Source: RGEC01 sp964475595
GTDB taxonomy: Bacteria > Bacteroidota > Bacteroidia > NS11-12g > UBA955
Length of the DNA: 64,000 nucleotides
NCBI GenBank assembly: GCA_964475595.1
Contig: CAYYXG010000002.1
Location: 1 to 64,000, forward strand
Direction: 5' to 3'
A program made the translations under genes and the position numbers. The notes below the pieces were generated by a model. The model was not told the origin of the DNA. It did not search any database and worked only from the letters and a program-made list of their open reading frames with translations. This document shows positions 1 through 7,009 of the stretch, in pieces. How positions within the stretch are numbered: the first letter of the stretch is position 1; every line of letters starts with the position of its first letter.

Positions 1-912
1 ATCGGTGCCGGAAATGTGGGCGCCTCCTGTGCAGAGTACATCGCCATGAAGAATTTCGCCTCCGAGGTAGTTCTTCTGGACATTAAGGAAAATTTTGCCG
101 AGGGCAAGGCCCTTGATCTTATGCAGTGCGCCACTACAAACGGTTTTAATACCAGAATCAGTGGTTCTACCAACGATTATAGTAAAACAGCAGGCAGCGA
201 TGTGGTTGTGATTACAAGCGGTATACCACGCAAGCCCGGCATGACCCGCGAAGAGCTGATCGGTGTGAACGCAGGTATCGTAAAAACCGTTTGCGAAAAC
301 GTGCTTAAACATAGCCCTAACGCCATCATCGTAGTGGTGTCAAACCCCATGGATACAATGACTTATCTGGCATTGAAAGCCACCGGACTTCCCAAGAACC
401 GCATTATTGGCATGGGTGGCATTTTGGACAGCAGTCGTTTCCGCACTTATCTGGGCGCTGCGCTTAACTGCCCTTCTAATGATGTAGATGGCATGGTTAT
501 CGGTGGGCATGGCGATACAACCATGATTCCTTTAACCCGTCTGGCCTCCTACAAAGGCGTTCCTGCTTCCCAGTTTGCTTCAGAAGAAGTTTTGTCTAAG
601 GTGAAAGCGGATACCATGGTGGGTGGTGCTACGCTCACAGGGATGCTAGGTACCAGTGCCTGGTATGCACCGGGTGCCTCTGTGGCGGCATTGGTTCATT
701 CTATAGTAGCCGATCAGAAAAAGATGTTCCCTTGCTGTGTATACCTTGAAGGCGAATATGGCCAAAATGATATCTGTATTGGTGTGCCGGTGATTCTCGG
801 TAAAAATGGCTGGGAAAGCATTGTTAATCTGGATTTGAACGATGCTGAGAAAGCAGAATTTGCCAAATCGGCGGATGCTGTAAGGAATATGAACAGCGTT
901 TTGGGTGCATAA
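1..912 (+). CDS. mdh: Malate dehydrogenase (5' end outside window)
   Basis: NAD-dependent malate dehydrogenase of the LDH-like family, interconverting malate and oxaloacetate in the TCA cycle. The reading frame is open from base 1, so the gene starts upstream; only a few N-terminal residues are missing, because the first visible residues already form the Rossmann motif GAGNVG. Further family marks are SGIPRKPGMTREEL (substrate-binding loop), VSNPMDTMTYLA, and GGHGDTTM with the catalytic histidine near fragment residue 170. The remaining 303 residues fit a family length of about 310. A shorter start at base 16 would cut off the NAD motif and is not credible. The gene is followed by a clear intrinsic terminator, so it is the last gene of its transcript. 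Confidence 0.95.
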   Translation: MGAGNVGASCAEYIAMKNFASEVVLLDIKENFAEGKALDLMQCATTNGFNTRISGSTNDYSKTAGSDVVVITSGIPRKPGMTREELIGVNAGIVKTVCENVLKHSPNAIIVVVSNPMDTMTYLALKATGLPKNRIIGMGGILDSSRFRTYLGAALNCPSNDVDGMVIGGHGDTTMIPLTRLASYKGVPASQFASEEVLSKVKADTMVGGATLTGMLGTSAWYAPGASVAALVHSIVADQKKMFPCCVYLEGEYGQNDICIGVPVILGKNGWESIVNLDLNDAEKAEFAKSADAVRNMNSVLGA

Positions 913-934
913 TGCCATAATTTGAATCAATGAG

Positions 935-961
935 AAGGCAACTGAAGGGTTGCCTTTTTTC
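935..961 (+). terminator. Intrinsic terminator after mdh
   Basis: A 7-bp perfect stem, AGGCAAC (936-942) with GTTGCCT (949-955), has a 6-base loop and runs directly into a T tract (955-960). It closes the mdh transcript 18 bases upstream of the next start codon. Confidence 0.85.
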
Positions 962-978
962 TTTGGTTAATCAACAAC

Positions 979-1857
979 ATGCAATTTCGGTTAAGCAGGG
1001 GAGTGTGGATGATGCTGGTGGCTAGTTTTGCCTTTGGCCTGATGAACATCTGTGTGAAAATGGTGAAAGACATTCCGGTGGCTGAAACCGTGTTTTTCAG
1101 AGCGCTGGTTCAAATTGTTCTGGGCTATCTTACCCTGTGGAAACTGGGGGTGAGCCCTTTGGGCAAAAACAAATGGCTGTTGCTTCAGCGTGGTTTTTTT
1201 GGTTCGGTTGGACTTATATGTTACTTCTACACCTTGCAGGAAATGCCTTTGGGCAACGCCATAATCATCCATTATCTGGCTCCGGTACTTACCACCATTT
1301 TAGCCATTTGGATGGCAGGAGAGCGGGTCATTAATATTCAGTGGTTATTCTTTGCCATCACCTTTGCCGGTGTGGTGGTGGTGAATGGGGTAGGATTTCA
1401 GGTGCCATTGTTGCCCATGCTGGCAGGTTTTGGAGGCGCATTTTTTTCTGCATTGGCATACAATACCATTAAAAAGTTAAAAGGGGTGGAAGATCCGAAT
1501 GTGGTGGTGCTGTATTTTCCCATGGTAAGTGTGCCGATAGCGTTGGTGTATTTTTTGTTCAAGCCGGCTGACTGGGTATGGCCCGATGGTGTACAGTGGC
1601 TTTGGCTGATAGCAACAGGTATTACTACGCAGGTAGGTCAGTTTTTCATGACACGGGCTTACCAGGAAGATTTGGCGAGTAGGGTGTCTGCCGTAAGCTA
1701 TGTTGGGATTTTATGGGGTGCGGGTGCAGGGCTGTTGTTGTTTGACGAACATTATGTCCTTCTTCAATATCTGGGTATGGTGATGGTGATTGGAGGAGTG
1801 ATTTTGAATATTAATGCAAGGCATGTAAAAAACTTTTTTGCCCCGGCAGAAGATTAA
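979..1857 (+). CDS. EamA/DMT-family permease
   Basis: A 292-residue inner-membrane protein of the drug/metabolite transporter superfamily. It shows the usual ten hydrophobic segments as two EamA repeats (roughly residues 5-135 and 150-285). The N-terminal stretch FGLMNICVKMVKDIP and the GNAIIIHYLAPVLTTILA segment are typical of the family. The substrate cannot be told from sequence; relatives export amino acids, nucleosides or other small metabolites. It stands alone between the mdh terminator and an AT-rich gap. The ATG at 979 gives a normal N-terminus directly before the first membrane helix. Confidence 0.85.
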   Translation: MQFRLSRGVWMMLVASFAFGLMNICVKMVKDIPVAETVFFRALVQIVLGYLTLWKLGVSPLGKNKWLLLQRGFFGSVGLICYFYTLQEMPLGNAIIIHYLAPVLTTILAIWMAGERVINIQWLFFAITFAGVVVVNGVGFQVPLLPMLAGFGGAFFSALAYNTIKKLKGVEDPNVVVLYFPMVSVPIALVYFLFKPADWVWPDGVQWLWLIATGITTQVGQFFMTRAYQEDLASRVSAVSYVGILWGAGAGLLLFDEHYVLLQYLGMVMVIGGVILNINARHVKNFFAPAED

Positions 1858-1939
1858 TAACATTGCAAAGCAAAAAATATATAAAACAAATAAAAACAAT
1901 AACATAGAAAAAATATAATACCGAAATATTCAAATGTGA

Positions 1940-1970
1940 TTTGAAAATAACGGGAATTTTAGTATCTTTG
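1940..1970 (+). promoter_or_regulatory. Bacteroidota-type promoter before the DUF4143 ATPase
   Basis: TTTG at 1940-1943, a 19-base spacer, then TATCTTTG at 1963-1970. This matches the phylum's primary-sigma consensus TTTG-N19/21-TAnnTTTG at every fixed position. It lies in an AT-rich gap (1858-1974) holding no gene. The -7 element ends only four bases before the ATG at 1975, so transcription should start at or just inside the annotated start. Confidence 0.65.
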
Positions 1971-1974
1971 TGAT

Positions 1975-3156
1975 ATGATTGCCCGGATGTATGATAAGCA
2001 AATTGCAACCATGCTGAAGCAATTTCCCGTAGTGTGTCTGCTTGGCCCCCGTCAGTCCGGTAAAACCACTGCTGCAAAACGATATGCGGCAAAGAGTAAA
2101 AAGCCGGTGCTTTATCTGGATATGGAAAGTCCGGCGGATGCCCGTCGCCTAGGAGATGCCGAATACACCCTGAAACAATACGCTGATCATCTGGTCATTA
2201 TTGATGAAATACAATTCAGGCCGGAGTTGTTTCCGTTGCTGCGACATCTGGTGGATGAGCACCGCAAGCCGGGCCGTTTCCTTGTTTTGGGTTCTGCCAG
2301 TCCCGAGCTGGTTAAGGGCGCTTCTGAAAGTCTTGCCGGCCGCATATACTATATCGATACAACCCCCCTTAATGCTACCGAGTTGCAAAGGCAGAAGAAT
2401 TTCACCCAAACCCGGCATTGGTTTCGGGGAGGTTTTCCGGATGCGTGGCTTGCCCGCACGGATGCCGCCTGGCTAAACTGGATGGATGGTTTTTCACGAA
2501 CATTTGTGGAGCGCGATTTGAACAACCTGTTTGGGGTTAGTTTTTCCGGTCCGCTTATGCACAAACTCTGGCACATGCTGGCTCATCAGCACGGTGGTTT
2601 GTGGAATGCCCAGTCTTTTGCCAAAGGGCTGGACGTCAGTTCCACCACCATTAACCGCTATGTAGATTACCTGCAGGGGGCTTTCATGATTCGCAAGCTA
2701 CAGCCATTTCGCACCAATTCCAGGAAGCGCCTTGTTAAAACGCCCAAGGTGTATTTCAGGGATTCGGGGATACTGCATTATCTGCTGGATATTCACAGTT
2801 CGGCCAAGCTGCAGCTACATCCTGTCATTGGCAACAGCTGGGAGGGCTATGTGATTGAGCAAATCTGTCAAATGTTACCGCACAGGATCAATCCATACTT
2901 TTACCGAACGCTGGACGGCAGCGAAATGGATTTGGTTTTGGTAAAAGGGGATAAGCCCATTGCTTGCATTGAAATAAAAACCACCGATGTTCCATCTCTA
3001 AGCCGTGGTATGCGCGAGAGTATGGCTGACCTTTCTTGCAAACATAACTTTATCATTACGGCAGGTAGTCCGAAGCCGTTTGATTTAGATAAAGACTTGT
3101 GTGTGTTGGGTTTGAAGGATTTTCTTAACCATCATTTGCCTAAACTTATCAAATAA
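1975..3156 (+). CDS. AAA ATPase with DUF4143 domain
   Basis: A 393-residue cytoplasmic ATPase of the AAA_14/DUF4143 family. Walker A is GPRQSGKT (residues 24-31) and Walker B is LVIIDEIQ (about 73-80), followed by a sensor-like LVLGSAS. A winged-helix-like middle part is followed by the DUF4143 domain with GNSWEGYVIEQI and a PD-(D/E)XK-like pattern (GSEMDLVL ... CIEIKTT) near residues 320-345. These proteins are common and scattered in bacterial genomes, and no cellular role is firmly established. The promoter -7 box ends four bases before this ATG, so the ATG at 1987 (Met5) may be the real start. It is monocistronic, closed by a shared terminator. Confidence 0.85.
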   Translation: MIARMYDKQIATMLKQFPVVCLLGPRQSGKTTAAKRYAAKSKKPVLYLDMESPADARRLGDAEYTLKQYADHLVIIDEIQFRPELFPLLRHLVDEHRKPGRFLVLGSASPELVKGASESLAGRIYYIDTTPLNATELQRQKNFTQTRHWFRGGFPDAWLARTDAAWLNWMDGFSRTFVERDLNNLFGVSFSGPLMHKLWHMLAHQHGGLWNAQSFAKGLDVSSTTINRYVDYLQGAFMIRKLQPFRTNSRKRLVKTPKVYFRDSGILHYLLDIHSSAKLQLHPVIGNSWEGYVIEQICQMLPHRINPYFYRTLDGSEMDLVLVKGDKPIACIEIKTTDVPSLSRGMRESMADLSCKHNFIITAGSPKPFDLDKDLCVLGLKDFLNHHLPKLIK

Positions 3157-3160
3157 AAAT

Positions 3161-3197
3161 GACCGTTAATCGTCAGTTTCATTTGAGATTAACGGCC
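3161..3197. terminator. Terminator between convergent genes
   Basis: Perfect 9-bp arms CCGTTAATC (3163-3171) and GATTAACGG (3187-3195) around a 15-base loop. On the minus strand the hairpin is followed by T-rich sequence (complement of 3151-3160), so it mainly serves the GlmU-like gene. It may also stop the ATPase transcript coming from the other side. Confidence 0.6.
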
Positions 3198-3212
3198 ATA
3201 TAGTTAAAGTGA

Positions 3213-4367
3213 TTAGTCCCAATTTCGCCAGTCCCGGGTTCTTTCAAACACCGCCTCCAATATCTTTTTGTCAGCTTCTGTGAACTCCATTTTTCTTCGG
3301 GGCATCACCAGTGATGCTGTTTTAAATGCTGCATCCAGCTTGTAGGTGATAAAGCCGCTTGCACCGCCCCAGGCAAAATCGGGTACAAACTGCCTTGGAA
3401 AACCTGATCCGAAAATATTGGCCGAAACGCCCACCACAGTGCCTGTATTAAACATGGTATTAATGCCGCATTTGCTGTGGTCGCCCATAATAAGGCCGCA
3501 GAATTGCTGTCCGCTTTTGTCGAAACGACCGCTGCCATAATTCCATACCTTCACATCTTCGTAGTTATTCTTTAGATTGCTGCAATTGCTGTCTGCACCA
3601 ATATTGCACCATTCTCCGAGTACTGCATTTCCCAGAAAACCATCATGCCCTTTATTGCTATATCCCTGCATGCAGATGTTGTTGACTTCGCCCCCAACGA
3701 CGCAATAGGGACCTAAGGCAGTAGGGCCATATACCTTTGCACCCATTTTCAGCACGCTGCCTTCATCCATGGCAAAGGGTCCGCGAACCAAACAACCCTC
3801 CATAATTTCTGCATTGCTGCCAATGTAGATGGGGCCGTTGCTGGCGTTCAGCACAGCGGCATGCACCTTGGCTCCCTCTTCCATAAAAACGGGATGTTCG
3901 CCCAAAATCTGCACCGATGCATGAAAGGGTTGAGAACTGCGCCCTGATGTTCTGACGTTAAAATCGCGCTGTATTTCTTCTCCGGCCAACATAAATATAT
4001 CATATGGCCTGTTAAGACTGCGGAACGGGAGTGAGAAGGGAATTTGTTCGTTACTATTGCCGGGCTTCTGTGCCAGCACGACAGCTCCATTAACCAATGA
4101 CTGTCCGGGTTGCAGACTGCTGATTGCATCTGCCAGTTCCTGATTGGGTAAAATCCTTCCGTTAATGAGCAGTGTGGGGTTTGACACCGAGGGGAACTTT
4201 GCATTTAGGTAATCGCGCGTATCGTAGCCCCAAGCTTGTGGTTTTAGCAAAGTTGCCCATTTTTCTGCCACGGTATGAATACCGCATCGCAAGTCTGCTG
4301 TCGGGCGGGTTAGTGTCAGCGGAAACAAATGTTCTGCATGAGCATCATCAAAAAAGTTGATTTGCAT
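3213..4367 (-). CDS. GlmU-like sugar nucleotidyltransferase/acetyltransferase
   Basis: A 384-residue protein of the Bacteroidota GlmU-like family. It has a degenerate N-terminal nucleotidyltransferase-like part (LTLTRPTADLRCGI at residues 17-30) and a C-terminal left-handed beta-helix of hexapeptide repeats (for example PIYIGSNAEIMEGCLVRGP, and the stretch around GPYCVVGGEVNN). It is thought to stand in for GlmU in UDP-GlcNAc synthesis for the cell envelope, but this assignment is by family and unproven here. I chose the ATG at 4367, giving MQINFFDDAHAEHLFPLTL. A longer start at 4403 would run into the L31 terminator hairpin. It ends at a hairpin shared with the convergent ATPase gene. Confidence 0.85.
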   Translation of the reverse strand: MQINFFDDAHAEHLFPLTLTRPTADLRCGIHTVAEKWATLLKPQAWGYDTRDYLNAKFPSVSNPTLLINGRILPNQELADAISSLQPGQSLVNGAVVLAQKPGNSNEQIPFSLPFRSLNRPYDIFMLAGEEIQRDFNVRTSGRSSQPFHASVQILGEHPVFMEEGAKVHAAVLNASNGPIYIGSNAEIMEGCLVRGPFAMDEGSVLKMGAKVYGPTALGPYCVVGGEVNNICMQGYSNKGHDGFLGNAVLGEWCNIGADSNCSNLKNNYEDVKVWNYGSGRFDKSGQQFCGLIMGDHSKCGINTMFNTGTVVGVSANIFGSGFPRQFVPDFAWGGASGFITYKLDAAFKTASLVMPRRKMEFTEADKKILEAVFERTRDWRNWD

Positions 4368-4403
4368 GGCTTCGAAATTAAGACAAACCGGATGTTTAAG
4401 CAC

Positions 4404-4430
4404 AAAAAAAGCCGCCCGATTGGGCGGCTT
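4404..4430 (-). terminator. Intrinsic terminator after rpmE2
   Basis: Strong GC stem GCCGCCC (4411-4417) with GGGCGGC (4422-4428) around the loop GATT, extended by AA/TT. On the minus strand it is followed by seven T (complement of 4404-4410). It closes the L31 transcript and lies just upstream of the GlmU-like start. Confidence 0.9.
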
Positions 4431-4448
4431 TCGATAAAAATTCGTTAT

Positions 4449-4697
4449 TTACTTTTTGCCGTAGCGCTTCATGAACTTATCGATACGTCCTGCGGTATCC
4501 ACCAGTTGCTGTTTGCCGGTATAAAAGGGGTGTGATTTGTCTGAAATTTCAAGTTTGAAAAGAGGGTATTCATTTCCATCTTCCCATTTGATGGTTTCCT
4601 TGGTTTCCACACAACTGCGCACCAAAAAAGTGTGATCGCAGCTCATGTCTTTGAAAACAACCGGACGAAAATTCTTAGGATGTATATCGGGTTTCAT
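4449..4697 (-). CDS. rpmE2: 50S ribosomal protein bL31 type B
   Basis: An 82-residue L31 of the type B form. It begins MKPDIHPKNFRPVVFKDMS and ends with the conserved ...GKQQLVDTAGRIDKFMKRYG region. It lacks the paired CxxC zinc cysteines of type A L31; the two Cys present (in MSCDHTF and RSCVETK) are not arranged that way. It is a structural component of the large ribosomal subunit near the 30S interface. It has its own promoter upstream and a strong terminator downstream, so it is a single-gene unit. Confidence 0.95.
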   Translation of the reverse strand: MKPDIHPKNFRPVVFKDMSCDHTFLVRSCVETKETIKWEDGNEYPLFKLEISDKSHPFYTGKQQLVDTAGRIDKFMKRYGKK

Positions 4698-4722
4698 GAT
4701 AATTCTATTTGTTTTGGGGGTG

Positions 4723-4753
4723 CAAATATAGGGAAAAAGTTTCTAAAAAACAA
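4723..4753 (-). promoter_or_regulatory. Promoter of rpmE2
   Basis: On the minus strand: TTG (complement of 4751-4753), a 20-base spacer, then TATATTTG (complement of 4723-4730). This is a full match to the Bacteroidota -33/-7 consensus. The -7 box lies 25 bases before the L31 ATG, leaving a normal leader of about 20 bases. The -33 box begins nine bases past the PBP1A stop codon. Confidence 0.65.
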
Positions 4754-4762
4754 GGCAATTTC

Positions 4763-6988
4763 TCAATTTCCTAATTCATCTACATCGAGTTCACCGCCAA
4801 GGTCTGCCTCTCCATTTTCCCTGCAATCCAAGGTGAAGTTACTAATATTTTCAGGCGTTTCCAGCATGTCTGTATTGAGGATGATGTTTTTATCGGCCTG
4901 CACCTGTTTCATAAAGATGCCGTAAATGGGCAACGCCATAAGGGCGCCTTGTCCAATCCATCCATTTCTGAATCGAACCGAGGGGTCGTCTGCACCCACC
5001 CAAACGCTGCAAACCAGGCCACGGGTTACACCCATAAACCAGCCATCGGCACTACCTTGGGTAGTACCGGTTTTTCCGCCAATATGACCGGTAATGCCAT
5101 ATTTGCCACGCAAATAACTTCCAGTGCCAAAATCTACTACACCTTTAAGCATGCTGAACATGAGGAAGGCCTTCTCTTCGCTGAGTACTTGGTCGTGTTT
5201 GGGAGTCCCAAATTCTTCCAGCACATTGCCATTTTTATCTTCTATTCGGGTAATGTAGGTAGGTTTAATCCAAAGTCCTTTGTTCACAAAAGCCGTATAC
5301 GCACTGGCCATTTCAAACGGGCTTAATTCCATGGTACCAAGGCAAATGCTGGGTACAGGCGGGATACGGTTTTTTTCTATGCCTACCCTTTCTGCGAATT
5401 TAATGACCATCTGCGGTGCCTCATCGCCCAATGACTTCATGATTTGTGCCGTAATCAGGTTGTCTGAAAGCGCCAACCCTTTTGCCATGGTGGCTTCACC
5501 CCCTTCTTTGCCATCGCTGTTTCTAGGGCTCCACAATTCGCCGTTGGCTCCGGGAAAGGTGGTGCGCTCTCTTGGGAAAACCGTACAAGGGCTATATTTA
5601 TTAATATCGATGGCGGTGGCATATACAATGGGTTTAAAGGTGGATCCAACCTGTCGCCGTGAATGAATATTCACATGGTCATACTTGAAAAATTTATGAT
5701 TGATTCCGCCAACCCAAGCTTTCACATGACCGGTTTCGGGTTCCACAGCCACAAACCCTGCGTGAAGAAATTTTTTGATGTATTTCATGCTGTCATAGGG
5801 GCTCATGGTAGTGTCCCGTTCGCCTTTCCAGGTGAAAATGGTCATACGTACCGGTTTTTTGAGTTCTGCCATGATGGCTTTCTCATCACCATTGAATTTT
5901 ACTTTCAGTGCCTGATAACGATCTGTTTTTTTCAAGGCATTTTCAATAAAGTTGGGGATCACCGTCCAGTCACTGATTTTTCGCCAGGGTGCGTCTTTTC
6001 CCCAGGTCTGATGGAATTGTTTCTGCAGATCAGCCATATGCATAACCACCGCTTTTTCCGCATAACTTTGCATTCGGCTGTCTATGGTGGTGTAGATTCT
6101 CAATCCGCTGCGATATAGGTTATGGCCATTTTTCTTGCACCATTCCTTCATGAATTCTGCCAGCTGATCCCGGAAATAGATGGCCGGCCCCTCATTATCA
6201 ACCCGTTTATAATCCAGCTTAACAGGTTGATCTCTCATGGTTTCGTAGGTGGCTTCATCCAGTTTGCCATACTTTACCATTTGTTTCAGTACTACGTTTC
6301 TTCTATTTCTTGAATTTTCCGGATTAAGACGTGGATTATAAAAACTGGTGGCTTTCAGCATTCCAATCAATACAGCCGCCTCTTCAACCTTTAATTCTGA
6401 GGGTTTTTTATTGAAAAACTCCCTGCTTGCCGCATCGATGCCCCAACTCATTCCTGAAAAAGGAACGGTGTTAAGATACATGGTAATAATTTCATCTTTG
6501 GTAAAGCGCCGTTCCAGTCTGATGGCAATAATCCATTCCTTGAATTTTTGCATGAGACGGGTAATTTTCATCTTGGGCTTTTCGTAAATACTGAAAAGAT
6601 TTTTCGCCAGTTGCTGAGTAATGGTACTTGCCCCGCCATCGCGCCCCATTCGGATGATAGCTCTGGCTGTGCCTTTGGGGTCAATCCCGGAATGGTCGTA
6701 AAACCGTATATCTTCGGTGGCAATCAACGCATCATAAACACATTCGGCAATCTGCTCATGTTTTATATTGGTGCGGTTTTCCAGAAAGTAGGTTCCCAAT
6801 ATTTCACCGTCAGCAGCATAAACAACTGAACTCTGCGCACTTTTGGGGTTTTCCAGGTCTTTGATGTCAGGCATTTCACCAAATAATCCAAAATTGACCA
6901 ACAAAAAGAATACAATGATCATAAGGAAAAATCCCAGCAGGAACTTCCAGAATCTGCCCATTAAAAAGTATCCGGTTTTATCTGACAT
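4763..6988 (-). CDS. mrcA: Penicillin-binding protein 1A
   Basis: A 741-residue bifunctional class A PBP that polymerises glycan strands and cross-links peptides in the periplasm. One N-terminal membrane helix (about residues 12-33) is followed by a GT51 domain with EDIRFYDHSGIDPKG and GGASTITQQLAKNL. The transpeptidase domain has STFK near residue 447 (nucleophile Ser), SDN near 507 and KTGTTQG near 637, so both activities look intact. It starts 21 bases after the PorW/SprE-like stop on the same strand and is probably co-transcribed. A near-consensus -7 box, TATATTCG (complement of 6997-7004), lies eight bases before its ATG and could be an internal promoter. Confidence 0.93.
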   Translation of the reverse strand: MSDKTGYFLMGRFWKFLLGFFLMIIVFFLLVNFGLFGEMPDIKDLENPKSAQSSVVYAADGEILGTYFLENRTNIKHEQIAECVYDALIATEDIRFYDHSGIDPKGTARAIIRMGRDGGASTITQQLAKNLFSIYEKPKMKITRLMQKFKEWIIAIRLERRFTKDEIITMYLNTVPFSGMSWGIDAASREFFNKKPSELKVEEAAVLIGMLKATSFYNPRLNPENSRNRRNVVLKQMVKYGKLDEATYETMRDQPVKLDYKRVDNEGPAIYFRDQLAEFMKEWCKKNGHNLYRSGLRIYTTIDSRMQSYAEKAVVMHMADLQKQFHQTWGKDAPWRKISDWTVIPNFIENALKKTDRYQALKVKFNGDEKAIMAELKKPVRMTIFTWKGERDTTMSPYDSMKYIKKFLHAGFVAVEPETGHVKAWVGGINHKFFKYDHVNIHSRRQVGSTFKPIVYATAIDINKYSPCTVFPRERTTFPGANGELWSPRNSDGKEGGEATMAKGLALSDNLITAQIMKSLGDEAPQMVIKFAERVGIEKNRIPPVPSICLGTMELSPFEMASAYTAFVNKGLWIKPTYITRIEDKNGNVLEEFGTPKHDQVLSEEKAFLMFSMLKGVVDFGTGSYLRGKYGITGHIGGKTGTTQGSADGWFMGVTRGLVCSVWVGADDPSVRFRNGWIGQGALMALPIYGIFMKQVQADKNIILNTDMLETPENISNFTLDCRENGEADLGGELDVDELGN

Positions 6989-7009
6989 AACCTATGCGAA
7001 TATAGGGTG

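Noticed and set aside
1975..3156. Defence-system or toxin-antitoxin role for the DUF4143 ATPase
   Set aside because: No partner gene, no mobile-element signs, and housekeeping neighbours; the family is widespread as single genes.
5663..6118. Plus-strand frame of 151 residues opposite PBP1A
   Set aside because: It lies fully within PBP1A coding sequence and has no recognisable features.
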